Shown: piece by piece, positions 37,101 through 52,100 of the stretch | How positions within the stretch are numbered: the first letter of the stretch is position 1 | Layout: each line of letters starts with the position of its first letter | Origin: Mytilus galloprovincialis | Lineage: Eukaryota; Mollusca; Bivalvia; Mytilida; Mytilidae | NCBI RefSeq assembly: GCF_965363235.1 | Contig: NC_134844.1 | Span: 91,288,664-91,352,663, forward strand | Direction of reading: 5' to 3' | Length of the DNA: 64,000 nucleotides | Notes under the pieces: generated by a model | Told to the model about the DNA's origin: nothing | Databases searched by the model: none | What the model saw: the letters and a program-made list of their open reading frames with translations, nothing else | Program-made: the position numbers and the translations under genes

Positions 37101-40100
37101 TCACGTGATCGGAATGTGTACAAAATAATTGTTTGAAATTAAAAAAACAATACCGCTGATTTTTGGTCACCATAAAATGATCATCGGCACCGGAAACAAC
37201 CCCGAAAAATTTCCGGAAATAAAAAAAAAATGTTGCAAAAAAACGGAATAAAAACTTTTGAGTCGGCGGGATTTCTCTGAGTCGGTCGGGCGAGGGGAAA
37301 CAAACCATATTTTTATTTTGGCCCCAGGTGAGCTAAAAATCCTTTCGATATGTTGTACGACAAAAAAACATCGCAGACGGCAGAAGAAGAAGAAAAAAAA
37401 GTAATCAGAAGAAAAACAAAAGGTCTTTCCACGAAAAGTGAGTGGAAAGACCTAATTAATGTTTCAAATGGGCATTGGATCGACACTGATCTTTTAACAG
37501 GAAATTGCTGATACAAACCTATGATATATGTTTCATAAAAATCAGACAGGAATTTTTCATACGACAAAACAGAAATACGCACAAACATATATGCAGACAG
37601 ATGAAAGGACGGACGCCTGAAATGTATATGCCACCTGCAACGCGTTGTGCAGGGGGCATCAAGTATAAGGCATAACTATCAACATTAAAAACATCAAACA
37701 GTATCTCTAACAGTCATTATATGATACTCAAAATGTCAGGGAATATATCAAGTCATATACAGTGATACACATGCAGTTTTAAAGTATAATAGTTTTACTT
37801 GCCAATGGGTGTATCACAAGTGTTTGGTATCCAAATAACATTATCATGTTTGTAGATAATTTTTCATTCTACTCAAACATTATTCTAAATGCTTGTCAAA
37901 TACAATTGGTAGATACAAAGGTTGAACATGAATCTGTTTACACACCTCTAAGTTTGTTTATGCTTTCGTGGAGACAATATTGGTGTGATTACTTATGGTG
38001 CATTTACTCACAATGTCTTAAGTGCAGTTTGTTAAATATCGATCTGGGCATTAAGATAACACCTAAAACAAGGAACATGCAAACAAAATTATATATCTCT
38101 TTTCAACTGTTAGGGGTTTATATTAATTAATTAATTAATATATGTTTTATGTTAGTTTGCATTCTTTGGCAGAATAATTTAGAAATACTATATGAAAAAT
38201 AAGACACTTACTAGATTTTACTCGTTTTCTCCTCTTAACCTGCAAATAAATTGATACAAAAGATTAATGCCTGCATGCGTCATTGTACCAGGTCAGGAAT
38301 ATGACAGTTGTTGGGTTAGTTTCGTTTGATGTGTTATATTATTTGATTTTGCCATTTGATTAGGGACTTTCCGTTTTGAAATTTTCTCAGATTTTTATGA
38401 TTTCACTTTTTAGTTATCTTCAGAACTTGATCGAGTAGAACCTACTTTTCATAATACTTTAAGGACAATTGTTGTATAAATTGAAATTTGTACTAAAATA
38501 AAGATTCCAATTAGATTAACAACATATCACAAAATATTCAAATAAAGAATTCCTATCCCTTTCCCCTTCTCCATTTGTTTAGGACAAATAAAATCATCTT
38601 TGAACAAGATTGGCAAGATTCAAACGATACCATACTGTGGATTCATTTTTATTCATGGTACTAATATAATACAAATTTTCGTGGGTTTCTTGAGTCCCAG
38701 CAAACCACAAATTTAATAATACCGAAAATTTTGTAATGACTTGGATATTTTATCTGGTTGACATGCAATCAAAATGGTTGTTAAAACGTGTTTTTGAAAT
38801 AAAAATATAGTAATATTTTGATAAAAAAATGATCAAATTCTTAATATATCAGTGAGATTTTTTTTTTAATTGTTTAAATGCATTCATTGTATATATTAAA
38901 CGCAAACTGTCTATTACTGTGTCATAATTTGCTTGCTGATTAAATACCAATAGAAATAAGAACCAGTCATTACCTGTTAAATATCATACCTTTCATTACT
39001 TTGATTTATTGACAAAATTTTAATAAGGTAGGATAAGGTAGGAGAAGGTAGGATACGGTAGGATAAGGTAGGATAAGGTAGGATATGGTAGGATATGGTA
39101 GAATAAGGTAGGGTAAGGTAGGAGAAGGTAGGATAATTAGGACACAAATTGCTTTTCAAACAACATTTCAATAAATTGCTGTAGAAGCGTTTTTGTTTAC
39201 CTAACTATTTGACTTTGTTCTCACTGGCAATTACCAAGCCAGGATCTGACATTTCAAAATCTTTACAGTGATTTCTCTCTTTTGTATATCATCATTTAAA
39301 CAGAAATCCAAGAAAATAGGTACTTGATACATCTTTTTTGATATTTTTGAAACAGCTATCCACTAATTATCGTATCCCACGAACCGTCTTTGTATCTCTA
39401 TCTATAAGAGTTGATACCCACGGAAATAAATGAATTAACATAAAATGGTCCATAACCAAAGCGGCAAAATTATTGTAAAATGAATTATCTTTCATTGTTT
39501 TGTTAACCCCCTATATCTATTATCGCTAATAATCAACTGCTTTCTGGTTTGGTTATTGTATGCCATTGTTCTTCAAATGTCTTCAATTTGGTACTTAGCA
39601 ACATCAAAATGAAGGGAATACATATAAACCTGCATCTGCTAATCTTTCACTTGTATTTCCTATCATGTTTTTTTTAAAAGAGGGTTGCTGCTTACAAGGA
39701 AGTTATCAAACCAAGAATTCCAAATGATGAAATTGAAATCATTCTTTCGTAAAATTTTTAGGACGCCTTCACGAGTTGGTTGACCGTTATGGAATAACCG
39801 TTTCACAGATGATATCGGATATGTTCCCTATGTCATAACTATAATTCCCTTCCCTTTTCACGAATATGACCTACCAAATTAGACTATATAATAACATAAG
39901 CATTACGACGGGTGCCACATGTGGAGCAGGATCTGTTTACCCTTTCAGAAGACCTGAGATCTTTCCCAGTTTTGGTGGAGTTCGTGTTGATTAGTCTTTA
40001 GTTTTCAATGTTGTGGCTTGTGTTCTACTATTTGTCTGTTTGTATTTTTTTGTTTTTTAGCCATGGCGTTGTCAGTTTATTTTTTATCTATCAGGTTGAC

Positions 40101-43100
40101 TGTCCCTTTGGTATCTTTCGCCCCTTCTTTCACGAGAACCTGAGATCGCACATGTTTTTGTGGGATTCATGTCGCTTAGTTTAAGGGGAATTGTTATGTA
40201 GACTGTGCGTTTATATCTATTTGTTAACTATCGTTCCTTTTCCTTCGTCTTTTCATTGTCACTTTTTTTGCTTTGCTAATTACAATTACTACTGTCATAT
40301 TGTATACACATCTCTGTCTACTACATCTGTCTACTGTTGAAGGGTGTATGATATATTTAGGAGCAGTTTGGGTTTTAGGGGTTTTGTGGAAGCTGTATAT
40401 ATGATATTCATATTACAAATCTACTTTTTCAATAATTAATAAAAGTGAAATGAGATGAACCTTCTCAAAATGTGAAGTCATAATTGCCAAAGGCAAATAT
40501 GAATGAATCGTGGATAAAAAACGGGAAAAATCTCATAGAGATGAATTGATAAAAAGTACAAGGCAACAATAGTATTAATAGCTTACCATACACAGTTTGT
40601 GTGTTGTTATTTCTAACTTTCTTAAACCTTTCTCTAAGTCTGCAAACTTGGCCGAATAGTTTTCTTTCAAATTTACAAGTGTTAAAAACTTGACTATCTG
40701 TGCATTCTCTGGGTAGTTGTCTTCCATATCACACCATTCTATCTCTTCCATTCCAAGATGCAGCGCTAAATCATGTATCATGCGTTTAGTGCAATTAACA
40801 GAAAAACGAAGCAACTCTGGATTACTTGGAGCCTGACATAAAGCATCTACACTTAAACCTAAAATTATTATAAAAACTTTTGAACTAGATATAAGATTAT
40901 ATAAAACATAACTTTGCATGTGTTTCTTAGTGCTTGGCTGTTAAGGTTGATAACTAATGTGCATGCTCAGTTTTCAGTAATCAAGGATTAGTTATATATT
41001 CTCTATTTTTATGTACGACTTTTGCTTACTTTAAATTGCATTGCCCTGATACATTAAAGGTTGTGTCCAATGCCATGCCATAGAAAAACTGGCCTCCATT
41101 TTCCAACCAGGAGTGGTGAAGATATTGTTAAACATCAACAAACAATCAATCTATTCAATGTATTTTATTCAAGTGTGATGAAGGTATTGTTAACATCAAC
41201 AAACAAACAATAAATCTATTCAATGTACTAGCCATGGAAAAAGTGGCCTCCTTTATATAGCCAAGTGTGGTGAAGGTATTGTTAAACATCAACAAACAAT
41301 CAATCTATTCAATGAACCAGCCATGGAAAAACAGGCCTCCTTTATATAGCCAAGTGTGGTGAAGGTATTGTTAAACATCAACAAACAATCAATCTATTCA
41401 ATGTATTACCAATGGAAAACTGGCCGTCATTATATAGCCAAGAGTGGTGAAGGTATTGTTAAACATCAACAAACAATCAATCTATTCAGTGTATTATCAA
41501 TGGAAAAGTGGCCTCCATTATATAGCCAAGAGTGGTGAAGGTATAGTTAAACATCAACAAACAGTCAATCTATTCAATGTACCAGCCATGGAAAAACTGG
41601 CCTCCTTTATATAGCCAAGAGTGGTGAAGGTATTGTTAAACATCAACAAACAATCAATCTATTCAATGTACTAGCCATGGAAAACTGGCCTCCTTTATAT
41701 AGCCTATCCTATATTAAAGGGTTTTTCAGAGGCAATTACCTGTTGGCATAGCACTTGAAAGGTAGGTGTCAAAATCATGCAAATCGAAAGTGACGTATAT
41801 TCTATGGTCCATAACATTGTGTTGAAGTTCATAAGAGGCAGATGTATAATAATTGCTTAATCTGAGGAATCATCATCAGTGGTCGTTTAAATGTTGTTGG
41901 ACAAGTGAAGCAATGTAAAGGGATGACAAACTGTGTTAATAATTGTTTAATATGAAGTGTAAACAAACGTGTACTTTTGTGAGAAAGAATAACATAAATA
42001 GCATGAATAGTAAGGAGGTACACGAGAAAGTAAAATTAATGTGATTTTACTTTATATATTACTTCTGCAGAAATCAGACCTCCCAAAGTTAATATGACTA
42101 TAAAATGAATTATGTAGTCTTCGGTGGTTGATCAAAATTAGCAAATTAAATGTTTACCTGGACAATCAGAATCACACTGCACTTGTTCCTATAACACAAA
42201 AGGAAAAAAACTAAATGCATTTGTAATAACAATTCATTTTCACATTCACAGTGTTTAGTGAATAACAAAATCACCACATCATCTAGTTTTCCGATTTAGA
42301 AAAGACTTAGAGGTGTTAATATAACCAGAAATATTCTTTTTACACTCTGCGTTTTTGTTAGTTGTTTTTCTCCTTTGTACTGCTTTGACAAGTTTAGTCC
42401 TTTTCTACTGATTTTGATAGTTTGTTATTATGTTGTACTGTTACATAACTATCCAAGGTTACTGGGAGAGTTTGGTAACAGCAAACATGTTTAATCCCAG
42501 AAAACTCTGTCCCAAGTCACGAGCCTTTAATTAATTTATAGTTTGTTGTTTGTGCTGTATATCATATGTGGTTTTGGTTTATTGTTATGTACATTAATCA
42601 CGATGTTATATCTTGTGTTTGCACTTTTTTACATTTGTCATGTAGGGTACTGTAATTAAAACTATTATAATGTTTACTAGGGCGCATCTTTATACGACCG
42701 CAGAGGTTGAACCCTAAACACAGACAATTATGTATAACTCTTCATTAGCTTGATACAGCTCTGAATTTGCATTGTGAGTAATTATTTGACACATCATAGG
42801 TTTCTGACACAAAATGAATGGGGTTTAAGAACTGAAAAATTTGAAATTGGTATATATCTAATATGGTCAAATATCCAAAGTCTAAATTAACAGCGGCTAT
42901 ATTCAGCATATCAAAGAACCCCAATTATTCAATTTCTTCTCATATCAAACACAGCTTGATTTTGGACCAATATAAGGACCAATTTGAAAACTGGCATAAC
43001 AGCCGTTTTTCCAAACCTAAGAAAATATGCAAGTGAACATTTTATTCAGTTGGAATTCATTGAAAATCTGTAAGATCAACATCTTACTAATTTAAATCAA

Positions 43101-46100
43101 TTAACTACTGTTATGCTAATTCAATTTTTTCTCTAGATTTTATAGTTGAAGTGATGGAGCCAAATAAATAAGGTAAATTTAACCCCTCCACAGTTTGCCC
43201 CTGTCCCAGGTCACTGGCCTTTGTTAGTCTTGTATGATTTTTAATTTTAGTTTCTTGTGTATAATTCGGAGTTTAGTATGACGTCTATTATCACTGAACT
43301 AGTTACATATTTGTTTAGGGGCCAGCTGAAGGACTCCTCCGGGTGCATATTTTCTCGCTCCATTGGTGGCCTTCGGCTGTTGTCTGCTGTATGGTCAGGT
43401 TGTTGTCTCTTTGACACATTCCCCATTTCCATTCTCAATTTTATCAGTATGTAAGGGCAACCACTTTTTTTAAAAATCAGCTTATAACGCTGGCCATGTT
43501 GATGTATCTGTAGCTACTTATCTTACAGATCCACTCACCTCTTTCTGGTTCCAGATACTCCAATAGTGTTTTATGTTTTCACCATGTTTGCAAAAACATT
43601 CTTTTGTTTCAACACCTATCTTTTCATCTGGAGTGAAACAGCTTAATTTTGAACAGGAATACTCTGTATGAAATGGTAGCTTGTTGCTAGTTTTACAATG
43701 AATAGTGGAATGATAAAATTCTGAAATTCTCTCCAAAGTAATAAACAAGCATTCTCTGACACTAGTGGCTATTTCAGGTATTATCAACCCCTTGGAGCGC
43801 TTGTGGACTAGGTACAATAAGATCTTGTTTCCTTCTACACAGATAACAATGTCATGCTCTTTATCAACTGATAACCCAACAAACCCAGAAAACATAAGTT
43901 TCCTACCACGGTATTGTTTTAATGTCCACATACTGAGACATGCGCATATTAGACGGTTTGGTAAGGCTGGAGGTATGATGGTTCCTTTGAAAACAAAAGC
44001 TAAACTGAGAGTCCTCTCTGGTGTACATTCGTGTGTCAAGTAATCTGTATCGTGTCTTTGTGTTAGCATACAGGGTACAAAGAAGTGTTCCACTGGTAGA
44101 CGACTTCCTGTTTTTGAATCATATCTACGCTGCTCAGATACGATATCTAGGTGTATCAGCATATCAAATATGTACTCTTTAAATGGTAAAATCTGACGGA
44201 ATTCTTCTTGCTCCCAAATCTGGTAGAGGTCTAATTTTTGTATCATTCCATTTATAGACATCTTTTTGAAGGTTTTCCTTATTTTCTCTTCTTTTGGCCA
44301 GAATTCAACATCTATGAAAATGAAAATAAAAAAAGAATATCTTAAGATTTTAAATTAAGATTTTAGATTTAAGTCAAAAATATATTAACATTATAAGGTA
44401 TTAATTTACTAAATCGCCCACCTAGATCAGAATAGGAAAACAAACTAATCTTGATAATTCAATTAAATGTCCTATTTCAAAACAAAGTAATTTTCTTATT
44501 CTGTATGCAAAGCATCTGATGATAAAAATTGAATACTTTCCAATATAGAAAAATATTACCGCAAAAAAGCATGCATATTTCTTTAATAATGTTCACAATA
44601 TTAGAGAGAATCTGTATAATTTTTGTACAAGCAACATAAATGGCAATGGTGAAATGTGATCTGAATGTATAGTTCAATCTTGCTTCTTCTTATGATGAAA
44701 AAGAATGTATTTTAGTTATAAAGTCCTTTACCACATTTTGTTTCTAAATGATTTTGTTTTTGGTTTGATTATCATTGTTTTAATGTAAGTGATTGTTTAT
44801 TTGAAGCCAGATAGTGGTTATGAAACCGACCAAAGTTGCGAATTTTTTTTTTCATTTTACAATTTAAAAGACTTAAATCATTTAATGGTTTATAGAAAAT
44901 AATGCTACTGTAATTTACGTATTTAAGGGAAATCACCAATCATAAACAAACTGAACGACAACACAATACAAAAGTGAAAACGAGAAGAAAGTCCATTAGG
45001 TATGTTTAAATTAGTGTATTTCCTAACAACATTTGTAAAGCTGTTGATCGTCCATCTTAATTTAAACACGGATTTTTTTCTTGCAATTTTATTTTGCTGG
45101 GGAGATTATGTTTAAAGAAAACAGAGCCATCAATGATAAGTTTTAAAGAGTTTCATCCCTTGTTTTCAAAATCATCATCTAAACAAAGGTCTATAAAACG
45201 TCACAATGAAAACTATATGTTTTTAAAACAATATATGGTTGTTCTCTTAAAATTTCAACTCAAAAGATGATGTATGGCATTAACCTTGTCAGTTAATTGC
45301 TGTCTTTGATATACTAGTATTCTTATTCAAAAGTATTTTGAACAGATTTTGACTTCATCTAAATAATACATTCCTTTGACTTGATTAAGTCTTATTTTAT
45401 TTGCCAGCCATGGTATATAATAGTTCAATAGTTAATAACTGGATTGATCACAGGCAGTGTCCTTCTAACATTCTAATATTATATTAATTTTACAAGAAAT
45501 TCATGCTCCGTTTTTTAGGTTCAGATTTCAGGATGAGATTTCAACAATAAATTGAGAAGATTTGCAATTTAGATTTTGGCTACAAATACTTCATTTTCAC
45601 AGGTGTATGAGTTGAGTATGAATATAACAACTACACTTTGTCTCAAACATAATTGTGTTGGTCCTTAATTGAAACCCGGATAGGAATACTTGCATTTTCA
45701 AAGTTTCTATACATTGTTGAGATATTCTATATTTAGAAACTATGTAGTTTTATAGTTATACCTAAACCTTTATACTTATTAAATAACAGTTTCAGTTTAA
45801 ACTAAAAAAACTTTTTTTTTTTAAATTTGCAATTGTGTTTTTACAAACATTACAAAACGTAAGTTAAATCAGCCATCATCTTCAAATTTTCATAAATATT
45901 AATGCTGTGAATATAAACTAAAGGCTCCAAGTATAGCATGTGTCTCTCACCTGATATTTTTGTTTACAATTAATGCATGAAATAATGCAACCATTATAAT
46001 TTTGTTTTAGCTTCAGAGATATATGCCAAAAACTGCATGTTGCCCTTATGTTCCATATTTAGCCATGTCTCACTCTGCCATGTTGCGAATTGGTTGGCAG

Positions 46101-49100
46101 GCAGGGTCATCCGACACATTTCTTAAACTTAATATTTTAATGATAATTGTGACTAAGTTTGGTTAAATTTGTCTCAGTAGTTTCAGTAGAGACTTTTGTA
46201 AAAGATCACAAAAATTTACGAAAAATTGTTCAAAAATTAGTAAGGGTTTTGCGGAAACCAGTGTCTCTTTGACTTTTGTTTTGAGTCGCAGGCTCAACAA
46301 AAATTGGGAAAGAATTATTAAAAAATAATTCATCTAGATACTATCTTTTGATTGCAAGAAAGCTTCTGTTCAAGTTTGGTAAAAATCCAGGATGGTTTAT
46401 GAATATAATTAATGTTTTAAAAAACTTCAACTGTAGACTGTATGTTCTGTATGTTCTGTTAACACTAAGTCTATTTATAAATAATATACGGAAAAACAGG
46501 AAATAAATTTTTACAAAATTTCCTTATAGGTATTAGCTTCTTATCATAAACAACATGCACACATTTCTGTCCAAATTTGGTACAAATCCAGTACAGTTTA
46601 AGAACGTTTTAAAATTTTAAAACACTAACCACAGAGTGAAAGTTATGTTACCTGAAAAAAAACTAAGTCCATTTATAAGTAAAATACGGAATAATAGGAT
46701 TTTTTTTTTACAAAATTTACTTCTGGATACTAACTTATAATCATAAATAAGCTTCTGTCCAAGTTTGGTAAAAATCCAGGATAGTTTAAGAAAGTTTTTG
46801 AAATTTATTAAAACGACGATGGCGCCGACGACAATGTAGTTCGTTATTTCTCGCTTTTCCATCAGGCGCGACAAAAATGACTTTAAAGGGCAGTAACTTC
46901 TTATTGAGTCAATTGACCACATTTTTTATCATGTTGACTTATTCATGTTATTTGTAGATCTTAGTTTGGTTAAATTTGTCTCAGTAGTTTTAGGAGAAGA
47001 TTTTTGTAAGATTACAAAAAATTAGGATAAAATTTTATTAAAAGACAATAACTTTTTAAGGTGTCAATTCACCATTATGGTCATTTTGACTTATTTGTAG
47101 ATCTTACTTGGCTGAACACTATTGCTGTATACAGTTTATTTCTATATATAATAATAATATTCAAGATAACCAAAAAATGCAAATTTCCTTAAAACATTAC
47201 CAAAAATTCAGGGGCAGCCACCCAACAACAAGTTATCTGATATGTAGGAAAATTCCAGGGCAGATAGATCTTGACCTGATAAACAATGTTACCCCATGTC
47301 AGATTTGCTCTAAATGCTTTGATTTCAGATATATTAGCCAACATCCAAATTTTACCCCCATGTTCTATTTCAGCCATTGCGTTCATCTTGGTAGGTTGGA
47401 CGGGTCATCGGACACATTTTTAAAACTATATACCCCAATGATGATTGTGGCCACGTTGGTTAAATTTTGCACAGTTGTTTCAGAGGAGAAGATTTTTGTA
47501 AAAATTAACAACGGACGACGACCGACGGACGACAGACGATAAGTGATGAGAAAAGCTCACATGGCCCTTTTAGCTAGGTGAGGTAAAACTGATCAATTTT
47601 GACTAACTAATACATAAAAGTTCTGGCAAACCAACAAAAAGATTAGTATAGGGCACCGTTCAACAGTCCTCAGTGCTCTGGAAAATTGCTGGTTATCAAT
47701 ATTTTGGTATGTTAGTGTTTTACCAGCCATATCATCACTACTCACTGAAAATATATACACACCTGTAATGAAAGATCTCATAACTTCCACCATAAGAAGG
47801 GGACTGATGATAACATTATCTCTAAGTTGTGGGGTATCAAAATACACAATCTTCCCTAGAGAATGCTGAAAATGTAGAAAATCTGTTAGCTGCTCAGGAG
47901 ACAGGACAGACACCTCACTGATGGCATTTAATTCTTTAATTTCAGCCAATGACATAATTTGTTTCCCTTCTGCCACCAGTTCAGCGATCTCGAGCTCCAG
48001 TGGAACACATGCATTTGGCATCCTTTCACCCCAACATGGGTGGTTGAATGTAAGTTCTGTAATTGTTTTCTTCAGAACTTCTATTTCAGGGTCAGCTTGA
48101 TCTTTTGCATTGACAAATATTAAAGGCCTAAGGACCAGATGATGTTGTCCTTCATGGTCTTTAAACAACTCCTCAATTCCACTATAAAGCTCTTCACGTC
48201 TTGTCTCAACACTCTCCTGTTGAAAATAAAAAGTTGAAAGAAAAATTCGTAAGGGTTCTGCGGAACCCAGTGTCTCAACTACTCTTTCTGTTAATCGCAG
48301 GCTCAACAAAAATGAGGAAATAAATCAATAAAATATTCCTGTTGATATTATCTTTAAATTGTAAGAACCTTCTGTCCAAGTTTGGTAAAAATCCAGGATA
48401 GTTATTGAATCTAATACTGTTTAAAAACTTTCAACTGCAGACTAAATGTAATGTTAACTGGAAGAAAACTAAATTAACCTAGATCTTAGACTTTCAAAGA
48501 TAACAGACTGGAACTGTTAGCAGTTGTTAAATCTTACATTCCAAGGGGAATAAAATGAAAAGGGTCTTTTGAAAGAAAAACTTGCTATTGATATTTTTGT
48601 TTGGTAATTCACTTTACCTACCTCATGTACCTAGTAAAGAAACACAATTAAACAAAATAAGTCACATTTAATAAGTTGACAATAAATCTAAAACAGGTCA
48701 AGAGTGTATTTGCATGAACATATGGCTATTGTTTAAGTTCAATTTTTTGTTGATAAAAAATTGAACTTATTTTAAAACAAAGCATGAATCGTCATCATGC
48801 ATTCCCTGTCCAGATTTTAGATTTCACCAACTGTAACATCACTGAAGATACATTTATTGTTGAAACGTGCATCTGGTGCAGAATCACTAAATGCTAAAGT
48901 TTCATATCATCAATAGTTATCAAAGGTACCAGTATTATAATTTAATAGGCCACACGCGCGTTTCGTCTACATTAGGCTCATCAGAGACGCTCAGATCAAG
49001 ATAGTTATAAAGCCAAACAAGTACAAATTGTAGAGCATTGAGGACACAAAATTTCAAAAAGTTGTTCCAAATACGGCTTAGGTAATCTATTCCTGGGATA

Positions 49101-52100
49101 AGAAAATCCTAAGTTTTTAAAATCAAAGAGCAGATTGTTCTTAGCGATATGATTGCCATTGTTTTCATTGATTCATGTATTAGTATTATTTTCAAAAATA
49201 ATTCAACTGCACGTGTCAAATGCTCGTAAAATGTAGTTTACGTAATCTTAATTTTTTATTCAACTTTAAAAATAGCCAATCCTCGATACAAGTGTATGAA
49301 CAATGTACTTATTGTGTTTTATTTTTGTACTATCAATTCCAAGTTAGTTTACTTTCCACAGCAGTCACTGAGAATGAGAGAAGGTATTTCACTTCCTACC
49401 TTAATTTAATTATCACCTATTTTCCTACGTGAATTCTAGGTGGAACCCCATTCCTAACTCTTTAAATATTTAATTTCCTTTTGGTCAGTGGGCATGACTT
49501 CTTTCCGTACACATTCCTCTGTTTAAATTGCGATCAGTTTTAATATAATAAGACGTCTATCGACAGAATGATTTAATTTTTCTCGACGTATCATCGTTTG
49601 ACGAAAGTTACTTACGGAAGGGAGACAACTCAAAGCAATAATATGGAAGACTCCATTTTGGCATAAGGGGTGTTCTAGATGTGGACTACATCTATTTTAA
49701 TTTATATGATGCATATGATTTCAAATTATGCAACAATAACCCTCAATAGCAGACAGACATAGAAAGGATCTTGTGAGTTTCAAATTAATCAATGGAGTGG
49801 GGAATCCAGAGCAACCATTCAAGCTGATATCCCTTCAAGTTGAGAAAACTATACGCATGCGCAAATTACCTAACCAAACCCTAGACTTGTGATTTGTAGC
49901 AAGGACGTATATGTAAATGTTAATTAACGACCATCATTTCTTAATGGAAGCACTATATCAAATATCAGTTTCATAACGGTAACATATAAGAAAACTCCAC
50001 TTCAGTTCTTGTATGACAGAAATACATGTATCGATTGGAATTCAGAGAGCTCTCGCATGTTATTAACTAGAGGCTCTAAAGAGCCTGTGTCACTCACCTT
50101 GGTCTATGTGAATATTAAACAATGGACGCAGATGGATTCATGACAAAATTGTGTTTTGGTGATGTGTTTGTAGATCTTACTTTACTAAACATTCTTGCTG
50201 CTTACAATTATCTCTATCTATAACAGTACTTTCTGTGGAAAATGTTATTGAAAATCTTCAAATTTTACGAAAATTGTTAAAAATTGACTGTGAAGGGCAA
50301 TAACTCCTTAGGGGGTCAATTAACTATTTTAGTCATACTGACTAATTTTTAGTTCTTACTTTGCTGTACATTATTGCTGTTTACAGTTTATCTCTATCTT
50401 GAAGCTCTAAAGAGCCTGTGTCGCTCACCTTGGTCTAAGTGAATATTAAACACAGGACGCAGATGGATTCATGACAAAATTGTGTGATGGTGATGTGTTT
50501 GTACATCTTACTTTACTGACAATTCTTGCTGCTTACAATTATTTCTATCTACAATTAACTTGGCCACAATGTTTCAGAGGAGAAGATTTTTGTAAAGGAT
50601 TACTAAGATTTACGAAAAATGGTTAAAAATTGACTATAAAGGGCAATAACTCCTAAAGGGGTCAACTAACCATTTCGGTCATGTTGACTTATTCGTAGAT
50701 CTTACTTTGCTGACATTTATTGCTTTTTACAGTTTATCTCTATCTATAATAATATTCAAGATAATAACAAAAAACAGCAAAATTTCCTTAAAATTACCAA
50801 TTCAGGGGCAGCAACCCAACAACAGGTTGTCCGATTCATCTGAAAATTTCAGGGCAGATAGATCTTGACCTGATAAACAATTTTACTCCATGTCAGATTT
50901 GCTCTTAATGCTTTGGTTTTTGAGTTATAAGCCAAAAACTGAATTTTACTCCTATGTTCTATTTTTAGCGGTGGCGGCCATCTTGGTTGGTTGGCTAGGT
51001 CATGCCACACATTTTTAAAACTAGATACTCAAATGATGATTGTGGCCAAGTTTGGTTTAATTTGGCCCAGTAGTTTCAGAGGAGAAGATTTTTGTAAAAG
51101 ATTACTAAGATATACGAAAAATGGTTAAAAGTTGACTATAAAGGGCATAAACTCCTAAGGGGGTCAACTGACCATTTCAGTCATGTAGACTCATTTGTTA
51201 ATCTTACTTTGCTGAACATTATTGCTGTTTAAAGTTTATCTCTATCTATAATAATATTCAAGATAATACCCCAAAACAGCAAAATTTCCTTAAAATTATC
51301 AATTCAGGGGCAGCAACCCAACAACAGGTTGTCCGATTCATCTGGAAAATTTCAGGGCAGATAGATCTTGACCTGATAAACAATTTTACCCAATGTCAGA
51401 TTTGCTCTAAATGTTTTGGTTTTTGAGTTATAACCAAAAAACTGCATTTTACCCCTATGTTCTATTTTAGCTGTGGCGGCCATCTTGGTTGGTTGGCCAG
51501 GTCACACCACACATTTTTTAAACTAGATACCCAAATGATGATTGTGGCAAAGTTTGGTTTAATTTGGCCCAGTAGTTTGAGAGAAGAAGATTTTTGTAAA
51601 AGATTACTAAGATTTTACGAAAAATGGTTAAAAATTGACTATAAGGGCAATAACTCCTAAAGGGGTCAACTGACCATTTCGGTCATGTTGACTTATTTGT
51701 AAATCTTACTTTGCTGAACATTATTGCTGTTACAGTTTATCTCTTATCTATAATAATGTTCAGGATAATAACCAAAAACAGCAAAATTGCCTTAAAATTA
51801 CCAATTCAGGGGCAGCAACCCAACAACGGGTTGTACGATTCATCTGACAATTTCAGGGCAGATAGATCTTGTCCTGATGAACAATTTTACCCCGTCAGTT
51901 TTGCTCTTAATGCTTTGGTTTTTGAGTTATAAGATAAAAACTGCATTTTACCCCTATTTTTAGCTTTGGCGGCCATCTTGGTTGATTGACCGGGTCATCG
52001 GACACATTTTTTAAACTAGATACCCCAATGATGATTGTGGCCAAGCTTGGTTAAATTTGACCCAGTAGTTTCAGAGAAGAAGATTTTTGTAAAAGTTAAC

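Noticed and set aside
36634-37308. Minus-strand frames of 62-97 residues in the GGCC-ended insertion
   Set aside because: They do not join with clear splice sites and match no family I know, so they are mentioned only under the insertion.
38977-39171. Tyr/Pro/Ser-rich minus-strand frame
   Set aside because: It comes from the 10-bp AAGGTAGGAT array.
43765-44043. 92-residue plus-strand frame
   Set aside because: It is the antisense shadow of the COR exon.
47108-47542. 144-residue plus-strand frame
   Set aside because: It lies in a family E repeat that recurs without this frame elsewhere in the window.
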